Shown here in pieces: positions 1-9,122 of a stretch of 64,000 nucleotides of DNA. This DNA is from Thalassovita taeanensis (GTDB taxonomy: Bacteria; Pseudomonadota; Alphaproteobacteria; Rhodobacterales; Rhodobacteraceae). The stretch is taken from contig NZ_FOEP01000013.1 in NCBI RefSeq assembly GCF_900110775.1, forward strand, positions 46,111 to 110,110, in the 5' to 3' direction. Position 1 is the stretch's first letter. Every line of letters starts with the position of its first letter. Position numbers and translations under genes: made by a program. The notes under the pieces are model-generated. The model ran no database searches and had not been told where the DNA came from. It was given only the letters and a program-made list of their open reading frames with translations.

Positions 1-2
1 GC

Positions 3-332
3 TCGGAAGGGCTGCGCCGCTTGATGCAAGCGGCAGGTGGCACCTTTGTGGCGGACACATCGTTGGCGGCAGAGATGGCGCGCTATCGCGCCTCATTAAA
101 TGATGTTGGAAACGGTGTCGCCCAGATTGCCAAGCAGATGCAGAAGGCCAACAGGGAGGGACAGGGAACTGGTGCTGAGTTCTCAGAATTGCGGCTTGCA
201 CAGATGCGCGGGTTGGCGCGATTCATCCTCGATAGTGCAGATGAGATTGACCTGCTTGTGCGCCGCCGGCGTGACGCGATGCAGCTGAAAGCAACGGCTG
301 CCTTGAAGGAGTTCGCCCATGCGGCTGAATGA
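3..332 (+). CDS. Relaxosome accessory protein, MobC-like (5' end outside window)
   Basis: The frame is open to the left edge, so the start lies before the window; only the last 109 codons are seen. The visible part is an alpha-helical, charged protein with an RxxRD-rich tail and no membrane segment. It ends 14 bases inside the following relaxase gene, an overlap typical of co-translated relaxosome genes. MobC/VirD1-like proteins help the relaxase open the strand at oriT. The assignment rests mainly on size, composition and the position directly before a VirD2-like relaxase; no diagnostic motif is visible. Confidence 0.6.
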   Translation, partial: SEGLRRLMQAAGGTFVADTSLAAEMARYRASLNDVGNGVAQIAKQMQKANREGQGTGAEFSELRLAQMRGLARFILDSADEIDLLVRRRRDAMQLKATAALKEFAHAAE

Positions 333-2562
333 TGCGGTTGGTGCCGTCACCGGAGAGATATTTGAGGATGGGTGGAGCCGGATCCGTGGCTCGATGCAGG
401 GTCTGTATGCCTCCAAGCAAAAGCAGATGGTGCGCGCCGCTGCGGGACATCGGGCCGCTGTGTTCAAAGCGATCCGGGGCGGGGGCACGCATAATAAATC
501 CCAGCTGTCCAACCAGCTCGAATACCTCACGACAAAGTCCACCCATATCGTCGACAGCAGCGGGTTCCTGGATGGCAAATCCAAGCTTGAGCGCGGCGAG
601 ATCAAAGACCTGACCGAGCGCTTTGCCAAGCGGTGGGACGCGGGGTTCAAACCCAAACTTGGGCAAACCACACATCTGCTGATGTCCTTCCCGATTGGAA
701 CGCGCGGAGAGGACGTGCGCGACATCGCGACTGACGTGGCCGAGCGGTTCTTCCAGAAAGATGAAGGCCACTTTGATTATATCATTGCTGTACATGAGGA
801 CCGCGAGCATCCGCATGCGCATCTCGTATTGAATCGCCGCTCTCAAGAGGGCGAGTTTTTCTATTTGGCGCGCAATCATCGGTTCAACTATGACGACTTC
901 CGGTTGGCGATGGTCGAAGAGGCCGAGACCTACGGCGTGCGGTTGGAGGCAACGCGGCGGATAGATCGCGGCGAGGTGCATTACCCGGCCAAGACCCGCG
1001 AGGTCTATGCCGCCAAAGAAGAGGGCAGGACGCCAGTGGAGCGCGAACGGGTGGGTAAAGACCTGACCCGCACGCTTGCCGAGATCGCAAACACCAAAAT
1101 CATATTCCACTCGCTGGCTGCCGAGGCGTCCTCCGAGAACCGCGAAGACATTGCTGAGGTTCTGTTCCGTGCGGGCGAGGTTCTGGCGAAGGGTGGTCAC
1201 GTTGAAACCGCAGGAGGCATTTACATGGCCGAAGACGAAACGTTCGAGGATCTGCGCAGCCGCTACGCGGAGAAGGTCGCAAACATCACAGATTTGATCG
1301 CGGCAAAGCCGGATGCAGAGCGACCCGCGCTGGAGAAGTCTCTCAACGCAATTCAAGCGCGGGTGCAGCATATGCAGCCCCTTGGGCTACGGTCCAATTC
1401 CCTCTCGGAGGTCCCATCAGAAGGCGGGGTTTATTCTGAAGCCAATATTCAGCAAAGCCAGTTGGAGCGTCTGTCTGAGCCACGGGTGCGCGCCCGCGTC
1501 GATGCAGCACTGCGCGGCACGGGGATCAGCACATCCGAGGTTGTGGCCCGGATGGAGACGGGGGCGCAAAACGCGGCTCTGGAACATCAATGGATTGCGG
1601 ATGATTTGTCCAAGGTGGCCGAGGCGAAGGATTTGAACCTTGAGCGCCGCGCGGATTTGGAACAGGCGCGGGATATCCTCAATGATGTACATGTGCAACT
1701 GGGGACCATGCTGGAACGGGAAGGTGTGCTGCGCCGTGACGGGGTCATTGAAGACGCCCGCGAGGTGCAGGCGCATGTCACGCAAGCTCAGATCGAAACC
1801 GCTGCCAATGCCGTTCGCGTCGAGACTCAGATTGAAGCTCAGAGTGAGGACCTTGATGAGGCCGTGATCGAAAGCCTTGCCGTAGAGCGTTTGGAGGACG
1901 AACAGCGGGACTATCTGCGCGACCATCCAGATCTGATTGCGCGCCCGACCGATGTGATCCGCACGGATGAGGAGGGCAGGGCGGTGATCGTAGATCAGGC
2001 CGCAGCAGACTGGGTTATCAATGAGGTCGAAGCGGCGCGTTTGGGGGCGCACAGCAGCACGCCAATCTCCGTTTCCGTCGCGCGCGATCTACAGACGCGA
2101 TATCCTGATATGCCCGAGCAGCTGGCGGAGGGTCTCGGCGACACTTACGCGCGTGTCTATGAAGCGCGCGGCGCTGAACGGGAGGAAAACCTGACGGAGC
2201 GCGAGACAGTCCAGAATGAGACGCCCGAACTGTCCCGTGTTCTCGCCCATGAACGGGCAGGGGAGTTGTCTTCGCCCTTTGAGACTAACCAAGAACGTGA
2301 GGCCTTCCGCAGCGATGTGGCGCGGGTTTTGGACGCGGCGCAGCTCGATCGCCTGAAGGAGGGTGACAGTGACGCTTTGGAAAATGTGATCGAAGATCGC
2401 CTTGATCGGCTCTATGTCGCAAAGGTCTATCTACAATCGGATGCGGCAACGGCAAACTCGGAGGCGTTGCGACAGGTTGTCGATGAGTTGGCAGACGTAG
2501 AAGTCGAGAGACACCGCGCGGCGGACGTGGACGGCGAGATTGAGCGGGGCCAGGTCCATTGA
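319..2562 (+). CDS. VirD2-like conjugative relaxase
   Basis: A 747-residue relaxase that would nick oriT and stay covalently bound to the transferred strand. The N-terminal nuclease domain carries the metal-binding histidine cluster HEDREHPHAH around residues 159-168, the hallmark of the MobA/VirD2 relaxase fold, followed by a conserved NHRFNYDDFR segment. The catalytic tyrosine cannot be assigned by eye. The C-terminal two thirds is acidic and helical, probably for substrate recognition by the coupling protein. It overlaps the upstream MobC-like gene by 14 bases and the downstream VirD4 gene by 4, so the three form one operon. The long open frame on the opposite strand is an antisense shadow. 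Confidence 0.9.
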   Translation: MRLNDAVGAVTGEIFEDGWSRIRGSMQGLYASKQKQMVRAAAGHRAAVFKAIRGGGTHNKSQLSNQLEYLTTKSTHIVDSSGFLDGKSKLERGEIKDLTERFAKRWDAGFKPKLGQTTHLLMSFPIGTRGEDVRDIATDVAERFFQKDEGHFDYIIAVHEDREHPHAHLVLNRRSQEGEFFYLARNHRFNYDDFRLAMVEEAETYGVRLEATRRIDRGEVHYPAKTREVYAAKEEGRTPVERERVGKDLTRTLAEIANTKIIFHSLAAEASSENREDIAEVLFRAGEVLAKGGHVETAGGIYMAEDETFEDLRSRYAEKVANITDLIAAKPDAERPALEKSLNAIQARVQHMQPLGLRSNSLSEVPSEGGVYSEANIQQSQLERLSEPRVRARVDAALRGTGISTSEVVARMETGAQNAALEHQWIADDLSKVAEAKDLNLERRADLEQARDILNDVHVQLGTMLEREGVLRRDGVIEDAREVQAHVTQAQIETAANAVRVETQIEAQSEDLDEAVIESLAVERLEDEQRDYLRDHPDLIARPTDVIRTDEEGRAVIVDQAAADWVINEVEAARLGAHSSTPISVSVARDLQTRYPDMPEQLAEGLGDTYARVYEARGAEREENLTERETVQNETPELSRVLAHERAGELSSPFETNQEREAFRSDVARVLDAAQLDRLKEGDSDALENVIEDRLDRLYVAKVYLQSDAATANSEALRQVVDELADVEVERHRAADVDGEIERGQVH

Positions 2563-4421
2563 GTGGATCCATGGGAAAGGCTTGGATTGCCATAGGGGTG
2601 GTTCTGGTCACCTTGGTGGCAGGGGCGATGGGCTACACCATTGCCTCGGCTGTGCTGACCTTTAAGGCGCTTGGGTTCAGCGCTGATATCGATTTTGGAT
2701 ATATCGCGCAAAATTACCTCTGGATCAGAGATAGACGGCCTGATGATTTCCAACTGATCAACCTGATCATTGGCGGTGCCGCCGTCGCGGGGCTAATGAT
2801 GAGCCTTGCCCTTTCCGGCTCGGCCCTCACGCGCTTCGGGCAGACCCATTGGCAAAAGCGCGGTGAGATGAAAACCAACGGGTTCTTTGGCAAGCCAGGG
2901 ACCGGGTTTATTCTGGGCAAATTGGGCAGCCCAAAGTCGCGGGCCCGCTACATCACCTCTAAGGTTTTTCCCCATGCGCTGATCGTGGCACCAACGGGGC
3001 GCGGTAAAACCAGCGGCTTTGTGATCCCGAACCTGCTCACATGGCAGGGGTCTGCCGTCACGTTGGATGTAAAGGGCGAGTGTTTTGAGGCGACAGCGCG
3101 TCACCGTGCGGCTCAGGGCGACAAGGTCTACCGCTTTGCCCCTACGGACTGGGAAGGCAAGCGGACGCATCGCTACAATCCGCTCTTGCGCATCTATGAA
3201 TTGAAAGACCCTGCGCGTCAGCAGATGGAATTGCAGCTATTGGCAACGTTGTTTCTGCAAAGTGACAACGATCGCGTGCAGGGTCTTCTGAAGGGCGGCA
3301 TTGATTTGTTTGTGGCTGCAGGCTTGTTGGCCTTCCAGCGCAAGAAGCCGAACCTAGGCGAGATCTACCGGATTGCGGCCTCGGGTGGCAACAAGCAGAA
3401 AGAATATGTGGCGAGGGGCCATGAGATCGACAACAAGGCCGCGAAGCTGATCTTTACGCGACTGGCGTCCACCAACAACGACACACTGACCTCCTATGTC
3501 TCGCTCTTGATGACCTCAGGTCTGGATCAATGGCAGAACCCTGCGATTGACGAGGCGACGCAGGTTTCCGACTTTGATTTCCGCACGATCCGCAAGAAGC
3601 CCTTCACGGTCTATCTCGTTGTCCAGCCCTTGATGGTAAAGCCGCTTGCGCCACTGATCCGGTTGTTTTTCTCTGACCTTCTCTCGGCGATGCAAGAGAA
3701 GGAACCGGGCAAAGATGAGCCTTGGCCCGTGATGATCATGCTCGATGAGTTCAACCGCCTTGGCAAAATGCCCATCGTGATCGAGAGCATCGAAACCCTG
3801 CGCACCTATCGCGGTCATCTGGCGGTGGTGACCCAAACCATCCCCGCCCTCGATGAAATCTATGGTGAAAACACCCGCCGCGCGCTTCAAGGCAACGCAG
3901 GCGTAAAGCTCTACCTCACCCCCTCGGATGAAAAAACCATTGAGGAGCTAAGCAAGGCGGTGGGGAAGACCACGAAGACGGTCATCACGCGGTCGCGGTC
4001 CATAGGAAAGAACCCGTTCGAGGGCCGCAGTCAGTCCACGCGGACGGAGGAAACATCTCTTTTACCTGAGGATGAAGCGCGCCGGTTGCCGCTTGATGAA
4101 ATTATCATGGTAGTGGATGCGCAGATGCCAGTGCGGGCGAAACGGATCCAGTATTTTGATGATCGGCTGTTTGCGGCGATCCATGGCGCGCAGAGGGGGG
4201 AATTGCCGTTTCCAGTGATGGGCGGAGGTGGCGGTAAGGCGCACGGGCCAGATTCTTGCGGGTCAAAGCGGGGCCCGAGCCAAGCTGGAACGAGTGCGGA
4301 GCCCCAGGTGCATGATGAGCGTCTGGGCGGCCCGCAGGAGATCAGCTCAGGAAAATCTGTCGTGCCCGCTCAAAAGCTGTTCAAGCCGTTGTTGAAGAGG
4401 AGCAGCGGCAAATGGAAATGA
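2559..4421 (+). CDS. virD4: Type IV secretion coupling protein VirD4/TraG
   Basis: A 620-residue inner-membrane ATPase that links the relaxosome to the secretion channel. Two N-terminal membrane segments (about residues 8-32 and 65-85) precede a TraD/TraG ATPase domain with Walker A APTGRGKTS near residue 143 and Walker B MIMLDEF near 391. The frame begins with TTG overlapping the relaxase stop; an ATG 12 bases further on is an alternative start. The last ~60 residues are low-complexity and unlike the rest, while the -1 frame from 4319 to 4552 encodes a plausible acidic, helical tail. The C-terminus may therefore be frameshifted. Confidence 0.92.
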   Translation: MSGSMGKAWIAIGVVLVTLVAGAMGYTIASAVLTFKALGFSADIDFGYIAQNYLWIRDRRPDDFQLINLIIGGAAVAGLMMSLALSGSALTRFGQTHWQKRGEMKTNGFFGKPGTGFILGKLGSPKSRARYITSKVFPHALIVAPTGRGKTSGFVIPNLLTWQGSAVTLDVKGECFEATARHRAAQGDKVYRFAPTDWEGKRTHRYNPLLRIYELKDPARQQMELQLLATLFLQSDNDRVQGLLKGGIDLFVAAGLLAFQRKKPNLGEIYRIAASGGNKQKEYVARGHEIDNKAAKLIFTRLASTNNDTLTSYVSLLMTSGLDQWQNPAIDEATQVSDFDFRTIRKKPFTVYLVVQPLMVKPLAPLIRLFFSDLLSAMQEKEPGKDEPWPVMIMLDEFNRLGKMPIVIESIETLRTYRGHLAVVTQTIPALDEIYGENTRRALQGNAGVKLYLTPSDEKTIEELSKAVGKTTKTVITRSRSIGKNPFEGRSQSTRTEETSLLPEDEARRLPLDEIIMVVDAQMPVRAKRIQYFDDRLFAAIHGAQRGELPFPVMGGGGGKAHGPDSCGSKRGPSQAGTSAEPQVHDERLGGPQEISSGKSVVPAQKLFKPLLKRSSGKWK

Positions 4422-4552
4422 GCTTTGCCGACCAGGTTGAGATGCAAATTGAGGAAATCGATGGTGGCGATAGAGATCGACTCGATACAGTGGTGGATGA
4501 TTTGGACGGGCTGGAACGCCGGTTGAAGCAGGGGGAGGGGGTGTCTGGCTGA
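4412..4552 (+). CDS. Small acidic ORF overlapping the virD4 3' end, or its frameshifted tail
   Basis: A 46-codon frame starting at ATG 4412, ten bases before the virD4 stop. It is rich in Asp, Glu and Leu (MEMSFADQVEMQIEEIDGG...), looks helical, and has strongly coding-like composition. The same frame is open back to 4319 without another ATG. Either this is a small coupled gene or it is the true C-terminal tail of VirD4 lost by a -1 frameshift; the sequence alone does not decide. It lies just upstream of the IS1182-family element. Confidence 0.45.
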   Translation: MEMSFADQVEMQIEEIDGGDRDRLDTVVDDLDGLERRLKQGEGVSG

Positions 4553-4642
4553 GATAGGTAAGGCGTAACGCAACCATTGAACGCGCGTAGATCACTGAAC
4601 CAGTCGTTCGCCGCACCAGATTTGAAGGACGGCAAGGCGGAG

Positions 4643-4659
4643 AGGCTGTGTGGAAACTC
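4643..4659 (+). repeat. Left terminal inverted repeat of the IS1182-family element
   Basis: AGGCTGTGTGGAAACTC, matching the reverse complement of 6315-6331 at 16 of 17 positions. Confidence 0.9.
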
Positions 4660-4813
4660 TGCTGATACTGGGTCCGGCTGTAGCTTTTGCCGTTTGTGTT
4701 CATTTTGGCGTGGGATTTTCATTTTGGCTGTTTCGAGGGTCCGTCGGGCCAAGGATAGCCATTTGTGACAGATCCAGCGTTCCAGGCCCCTATTTCGGGG
4801 CAAACGAGGCCAA

Positions 4814-6259
4814 TTACGCCTTCATGGCCGCGATCATTGCCGGAATACCCATTAGGTTCATGACGCGAGTCATATTGTAGGCAAGCACATGCAGCGCCAT
4901 CTCGGTTCCGACGTTTTTCAGCCGTCTCATCTTGAAGTGTGTCGCACCCATCCATGATTTGATCGTTCCGTAGGGATGCTCGACGGTCATGCTGCGGACC
5001 GCCAATTGGGCTGGATCTTTGTCCAAGCGTTCTTGCACCTGATCGAGGACATCTTCTTTCTCCCAACGACGCACACGCCGTTCTTTGCTGGTCGTGCATT
5101 TGTCTTTGATGGCGCAATCGGCGCAGGCCCCCGACCAATATGTTCTGATTGCTTTGCCGTCTTGTGGGCCGGTAAATCTGTAAGTCAGGTTCTCGCCTGC
5201 CGGGCAGACGTACACATCCTTGTCACCGTCGTAGGCGAAGTCAGCCTTATCAAACTGACCGCGCGCAGCCGCGTTTGATGTCATGGGTTTGGGGACAACA
5301 ACCGAGATGCCTGCCTCTTCGCTCGCAACAATTTCCTCGCCTTTGTAATAGCCTTTGTCCGCGATTGCTGTGAGCTGATCTGTCGTCATGACCTCGTTCG
5401 CGGCCGCAGCCATCATCGACAGCGCATCGCGGTCAAACCCAAGCATAGTGACTTCGTGCGCAACGATCAGGTGGTTGTCAGCTTCGACAGCTGTTTGCAC
5501 ATTGTAACCGACAATACGTGGCATCCGTGCTGTTGTGGCCATGGATCTGGCATCAGGATCAGTTAATGAGACCTGCGTTTCGCCGGTCTCATCCATGCGT
5601 TGTTCAATTGATCGGTAACGCACTGCCTCTTTTTGCAAGTGCTCCAGCTTTCGCAAGGTGCGCTCCATACGCGCTTCTGGCAGCACTGTGCCGGTCTGCT
5701 CGAACACTTCATCTGCGCGATCCAGCTCACCCAAATAGCGCTCAATTGCTTTGTCGATCTCACCCAGTTTCTGACGCAGCTTACCGCGGGTGTAATTCTT
5801 GGCCTTGGCGTTCAGAGCTTTAAACCGGCTGCCATCGATAGCGACCACGTCACCATCAAGCAGATCCATATTGCGGCACAGGGCAACAAACTGCTGGCAC
5901 ACTTTGCGGATTGCAGGGCCGTTATCTTTGCGGAAATCAGCAATCGTTTTGAAGTCTGGCTTCAACCGACCCGTCAACCATATGAGCTCCAGATTGCGGC
6001 CGCACTCACGTTCCAACCGTCGCGATGATTGGACTTGATTCAGATAGCCGTAGAGATAAATCCGCAGCATCAGCGCCGGATGATAACCAGGGCGACCCGT
6101 GGCGGCAGGCTCCGTATCGAAACCAAGCGCAGCGAGATCAAGAATGTCGGCAAAGGCATCAATGACACGAACAGGGCTATTCTCATCAACATAATCGTCG
6201 AGATGTTCAGGCAACAACATCGTCTGATGGCGATCCAAACCTTCGATGAAATGCGTCAT
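4814..6259 (-). CDS. IS1182-family transposase
   Basis: A 481-residue DDE transposase. The start at ATG 6259 is chosen because GGAGG lies six bases upstream; a TTG two codons earlier is possible. The N-terminal domain (RPGYHPALMLRIYLYGY, RPDFK-like TGRLKPDFKTIADFR) is typical of the IS1182 group. Candidate catalytic residues are Asp in AIDGSRFKA, Asp in IADKGYY and Glu in TVEHPYGTIK. A cysteine cluster of CxGAC...CAIKDKC type sits between the second and third. The gene is full length and uninterrupted, so the element may be active. Confidence 0.95.
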   Translation of the reverse strand: MTHFIEGLDRHQTMLLPEHLDDYVDENSPVRVIDAFADILDLAALGFDTEPAATGRPGYHPALMLRIYLYGYLNQVQSSRRLERECGRNLELIWLTGRLKPDFKTIADFRKDNGPAIRKVCQQFVALCRNMDLLDGDVVAIDGSRFKALNAKAKNYTRGKLRQKLGEIDKAIERYLGELDRADEVFEQTGTVLPEARMERTLRKLEHLQKEAVRYRSIEQRMDETGETQVSLTDPDARSMATTARMPRIVGYNVQTAVEADNHLIVAHEVTMLGFDRDALSMMAAAANEVMTTDQLTAIADKGYYKGEEIVASEEAGISVVVPKPMTSNAAARGQFDKADFAYDGDKDVYVCPAGENLTYRFTGPQDGKAIRTYWSGACADCAIKDKCTTSKERRVRRWEKEDVLDQVQERLDKDPAQLAVRSMTVEHPYGTIKSWMGATHFKMRRLKNVGTEMALHVLAYNMTRVMNLMGIPAMIAAMKA

Positions 6260-6314
6260 GAACAACCTCCATACCGAATACAGAAATTATAGCATCATCT
6301 GGATCAAAATGGGG

Positions 6315-6331
6315 GAGTTTTCACACAGCCT
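6315..6331 (-). repeat. Right terminal inverted repeat of the IS1182-family element
   Basis: Reads AGGCTGTGTGAAAACTC on the minus strand, the mate of 4643-4659. Confidence 0.9.
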
Positions 6332-6632
6332 CCGGACAAACCGGACTTGTGCACACGCGGCTATTGCTGACGCAGCATTTGTTCGCAGTCGCAGCAAATT
6401 TCTTCCCGCGATGCAGCACACGCCACCGAAGCAGCCGTTGAAATCCGAGATCAAGTCCCAGATCTACGTCAACCTTTCGCTAGGCGCTGATCCAACAAAC
6501 GGGTCGCGGGCGACGTGTTAATTCGCCGCAGTTGCACCAATGTTGGGTTTCGTCACATTGCGACCGAAGTAAGCAAGTGGAAACCTCCAGCGACGACGGC
6601 TGGCAAAACCGGCGCTCATCAATCTTCTTCGC
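6332..6632. other. Intergenic stretch between IS1182 element and HAD gene
   Basis: About 300 bases without a convincing gene. Short frames here lack a ribosome site and recognisable motifs. The segment may hold decayed sequence left of the IS insertion and the 3' flank of the HAD gene. Confidence 0.5.
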
Positions 6633-7499
6633 TCAGTCCCAGCGCAAATGGTCGCAGATACCGGCAAGTTTGAGGTCGGTAAACTGATGTCTGATCAGGC
6701 CATAAGCACGCGCTAATGTTGCGGGGATGTTCATATCGCCCATGTCGATGGCATGAATGCCACCCGCAACAAAGTAGGCGGCAAAGCCGTTTTGGGCCGC
6801 ACCTTTGATATCTGTCGGTAAGCCATCACCCACAACAAGTATTCGACTTTTTGAGAGCGTCCGCCCCGCAGCGATGGTCATCTGCGTTATGGCCGCTTGA
6901 TAGATTGGTGCCTCTGGCTTGCCCGCATAGGTGACTTTGCCGCCAAGTTTTTCGTACAGCTGCGCGATTGATCCGGCACAGATCACCATGCGGTTACCAC
7001 TTTTCACGACCAAGTCAGGGTTAGCGCAGATCATTTCGACCGCTTGGCACCGCATTTTCAGCAACAGAGGTTCATAGATTTTAGCGCTTTCAATCCCATC
7101 ATCCAAGGGGCCAGTCAGCAGGCACAGTTTCGCGTCCTGACTGCCAACCAATGGGTGCGTTAGACTTTCCAAGATCGACTGGTCCCGCTCCGGGCCGAAA
7201 TGATACAAGGGAGTGTTGTTTCGCTCTTTTAACAGCGACTTGGCGACATCACCTGATGTCACCACGGCATCAAATGCCTCGCGCGGGACGCCCAGCTGAG
7301 CCAATTGCGGATAGATAAGTTGGTTTGATCGCGGAGCGTTGGTGATTAGAATAACAATCCCGCCCCGTGCCCGGTATTTGCAAAGGGCATCTACTGCGTT
7401 TGGAAAGGCGGTAATGCCGTTGTGCAGGACACCCCAGATGTCGCATAGCAAACCATCATAATGCGGTGCAAGATCACTGAGTGGCATGAGTTTGGCCAT
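6633..7499 (-). CDS. HAD-superfamily class IIA hydrolase (TIGR01459-like)
   Basis: A 288-residue soluble phosphatase of the NagD-like HAD class. Motif I appears as LLCDIWGVLHNG near residue 17, with Asp as the presumed nucleophile, motif II as LITNAPR, and the last motif as VVGDGLPTDIKGA near residue 225. The cap is of the C2 type, as expected for class IIA. This family is widespread in Alphaproteobacteria and its substrate is not established. The gene is divergent from the aminotransferase-transferase-cytidylyltransferase set across a 417-base spacer, so a role in that pathway is possible but unproven. The ribosome site is weak. Confidence 0.85.
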   Translation of the reverse strand: MAKLMPLSDLAPHYDGLLCDIWGVLHNGITAFPNAVDALCKYRARGGIVILITNAPRSNQLIYPQLAQLGVPREAFDAVVTSGDVAKSLLKERNNTPLYHFGPERDQSILESLTHPLVGSQDAKLCLLTGPLDDGIESAKIYEPLLLKMRCQAVEMICANPDLVVKSGNRMVICAGSIAQLYEKLGGKVTYAGKPEAPIYQAAITQMTIAAGRTLSKSRILVVGDGLPTDIKGAAQNGFAAYFVAGGIHAIDMGDMNIPATLARAYGLIRHQFTDLKLAGICDHLRWD

Positions 7500-7916
7500 T
7501 AGAGCTGTGGCCTACGTTCCGGGGCGCGTCCAGTCAAGCACAGCATAGATCACTTGCTATTTGCGCTTTAGCTCTGTAGGGATACAACTTCGCGATCAGA
7601 TAGGATCGCAATCAATGCGCGACAAGGTTACCTGCTTCGGCGTACCTTGCCTGCCTACCACGACATTCGAAAACGTTTTTTCGGGGACCAATCGGGCGCT
7701 AGTTTTAAGCGCGCAATGGTGGCCCAATCCACGACACGTGTGGAATAAAGTCATTTTCAGTTCTGCCCGCGTTCAATTTCCGGACGCCAAATCCCACGGC
7801 ATCTTCTCAGGCTGTGTTTTCGAACTCGATTTGTGCCCTCTCGATATCTCTGCGCGGTTCGCGCTCAGGGACGCATCATGGGCGTACCGGCGTTGTGACA
7901 TCAGGTCGCTGCGTCG
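7500..7916. other. Divergent intergenic region upstream of the aminotransferase operon
   Basis: A 417-base spacer expected to hold both promoters. A 123-codon plus frame (7561-7932) begins with a rare start, has no ribosome site and no recognisable domain, and overlaps the next gene; it is not called. No clear operator palindrome was found. Confidence 0.5.
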
Positions 7917-9122
7917 TTGGAGCATGACCTGAATTTGGACAAACATCTACTTTTCACTCCCGGCCCTGTGAATGTGGCCGAGACCCTGCGTACCGCGATT
8001 TGCAAAGAGGATATCTGCCATCGGGAAACTGATTTTGACGACCTTCTTGCAGGCATCGAGCACAAATTGCTCTCACTTTTTCAGATCAGAAATCGGGAAC
8101 GCTATCGCGCAGTAGTGATCACAGGTTCCGGCACGGCGGCCAACGAGGCGATCTTGTCATCCGTCGTGGGCAATGGTGCCATTCTGATCCTGTCCAATGG
8201 TGAATTTGGCGGACGGTTGCACAAAACATCGTTGATCCACAACAAACAGACCCACCTGATCGAAATGCCGTGGGGCGTGCCCTTTGATGTTGCGCAGATC
8301 GCGGCCTATCTGCTGGCAAACAAGATTGATGTGGTGGCCATGGTCCACCATGAGACTTGTTCAGGCATGCTGAACCCGCTGGCGCAGATTGGGGCCCTGG
8401 CCAAGGCCTGTGGCGCGCTCTTCGTGGTTGATGGTGTAAGTTCGGTTGGAGCTGAAGTGATCGACATGGAGGCATGCAACATCGCGTTTGTGTCGAGTTC
8501 CAGCTCCAAAGCACTAGGATCATATCCGGGCTTGTCGTTTGTCGTGGGCCGCAAGAAACAATTCAAGCGGCTCAAGCGTCACGCGGCTAAAACCACCTAT
8601 TTGAACCTCGCAACATTCTATGCCTTCCTCAAGACCCACAGCCAGACACCCAACACGCCTGCTGTTCCATTGTTTTTCGCGCTGGATCAGGCGCTAACGG
8701 ACATTCTGCACGAGGGCGTTCTGATGCGCTATGCGCGCATCAAGGCGCGGGCTGATCTGCTGCGGAACGGCATGCGCAGGCTCAACCTCGACTTTGAAAT
8801 TGATGAAGCCGACATGTGTTCGGTACTGACCACGGTCCGGGTGCCGGCCTCTGTATCAGTGCATGATCTGCGTGCGCGTCTACGTGAAAAATCCATCATC
8901 ATCTATGAAGGAAAGGGATGCTTTGCAGGTAAGGTTTTTCAGGTTGGTAATATCGGGGAGCTCTCGGATGACGACATCCGGTATTTCCTGTCCACCCTCA
9001 AGGACGTGCTGCTGACGCTTCAGGCAGATACGGCAGACCTTGTTATTCCGGTTAGGCCAAATCAAACGCCCCCCGCCGTGTTGCCTGTGCCTGTGCCCGC
9101 ACATGTGCGGGTGGTGTCATGA
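7917..9122 (+). CDS. 2-aminoethylphosphonate-pyruvate-type aminotransferase
   Basis: A 401-residue class V, PLP-dependent aminotransferase. The N-terminal LFTPGPVNV and EDICHRETDFDDLL segments resemble AEP transaminases, especially those fused to the cytidylyltransferase PntC. The PLP lysine is probably Lys in SSSSKALGSYPG near residue 197, and the PLP-anchoring Asp is in FVVDGVSSVGAE. AEP transaminases interconvert 2-aminoethylphosphonate plus pyruvate with phosphonoacetaldehyde plus alanine. The first codon shown is TTG; another TTG at 7935 is possible. The gene overlaps the next by 4 bases (ATGA). Here the neighbours point to synthesis rather than breakdown. It could instead act on another amino-alcohol precursor. 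Confidence 0.8.
   Translation: MEHDLNLDKHLLFTPGPVNVAETLRTAICKEDICHRETDFDDLLAGIEHKLLSLFQIRNRERYRAVVITGSGTAANEAILSSVVGNGAILILSNGEFGGRLHKTSLIHNKQTHLIEMPWGVPFDVAQIAAYLLANKIDVVAMVHHETCSGMLNPLAQIGALAKACGALFVVDGVSSVGAEVIDMEACNIAFVSSSSSKALGSYPGLSFVVGRKKQFKRLKRHAAKTTYLNLATFYAFLKTHSQTPNTPAVPLFFALDQALTDILHEGVLMRYARIKARADLLRNGMRRLNLDFEIDEADMCSVLTTVRVPASVSVHDLRARLREKSIIIYEGKGCFAGKVFQVGNIGELSDDDIRYFLSTLKDVLLTLQADTADLVIPVRPNQTPPAVLPVPVPAHVRVVS

Larger units (their letters stand above)
4643..6331 (-). mobile_element. IS1182-family insertion sequence
   Basis: A 1.69-kb element bounded by 17-bp terminal inverted repeats that differ at one base (left AGGCTGTGTGGAAACTC, right copy with A instead of the second G of GG). 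It contains one transposase gene on the minus strand. No clear target duplication could be read in the flanks. It separates the mobilisation genes from the rest of the window. Confidence 0.9.

Noticed and set aside
223..1371. 382-codon minus-strand frame opposite the relaxase gene
   Set aside because: Antisense shadow of a strongly supported relaxase with its histidine motif; no domain or ribosome site on the minus strand.
7561..7932. 123-codon plus frame before the aminotransferase
   Set aside because: Rare start, no ribosome site, no recognisable domain, unusual composition, and overlap with the better supported gene.
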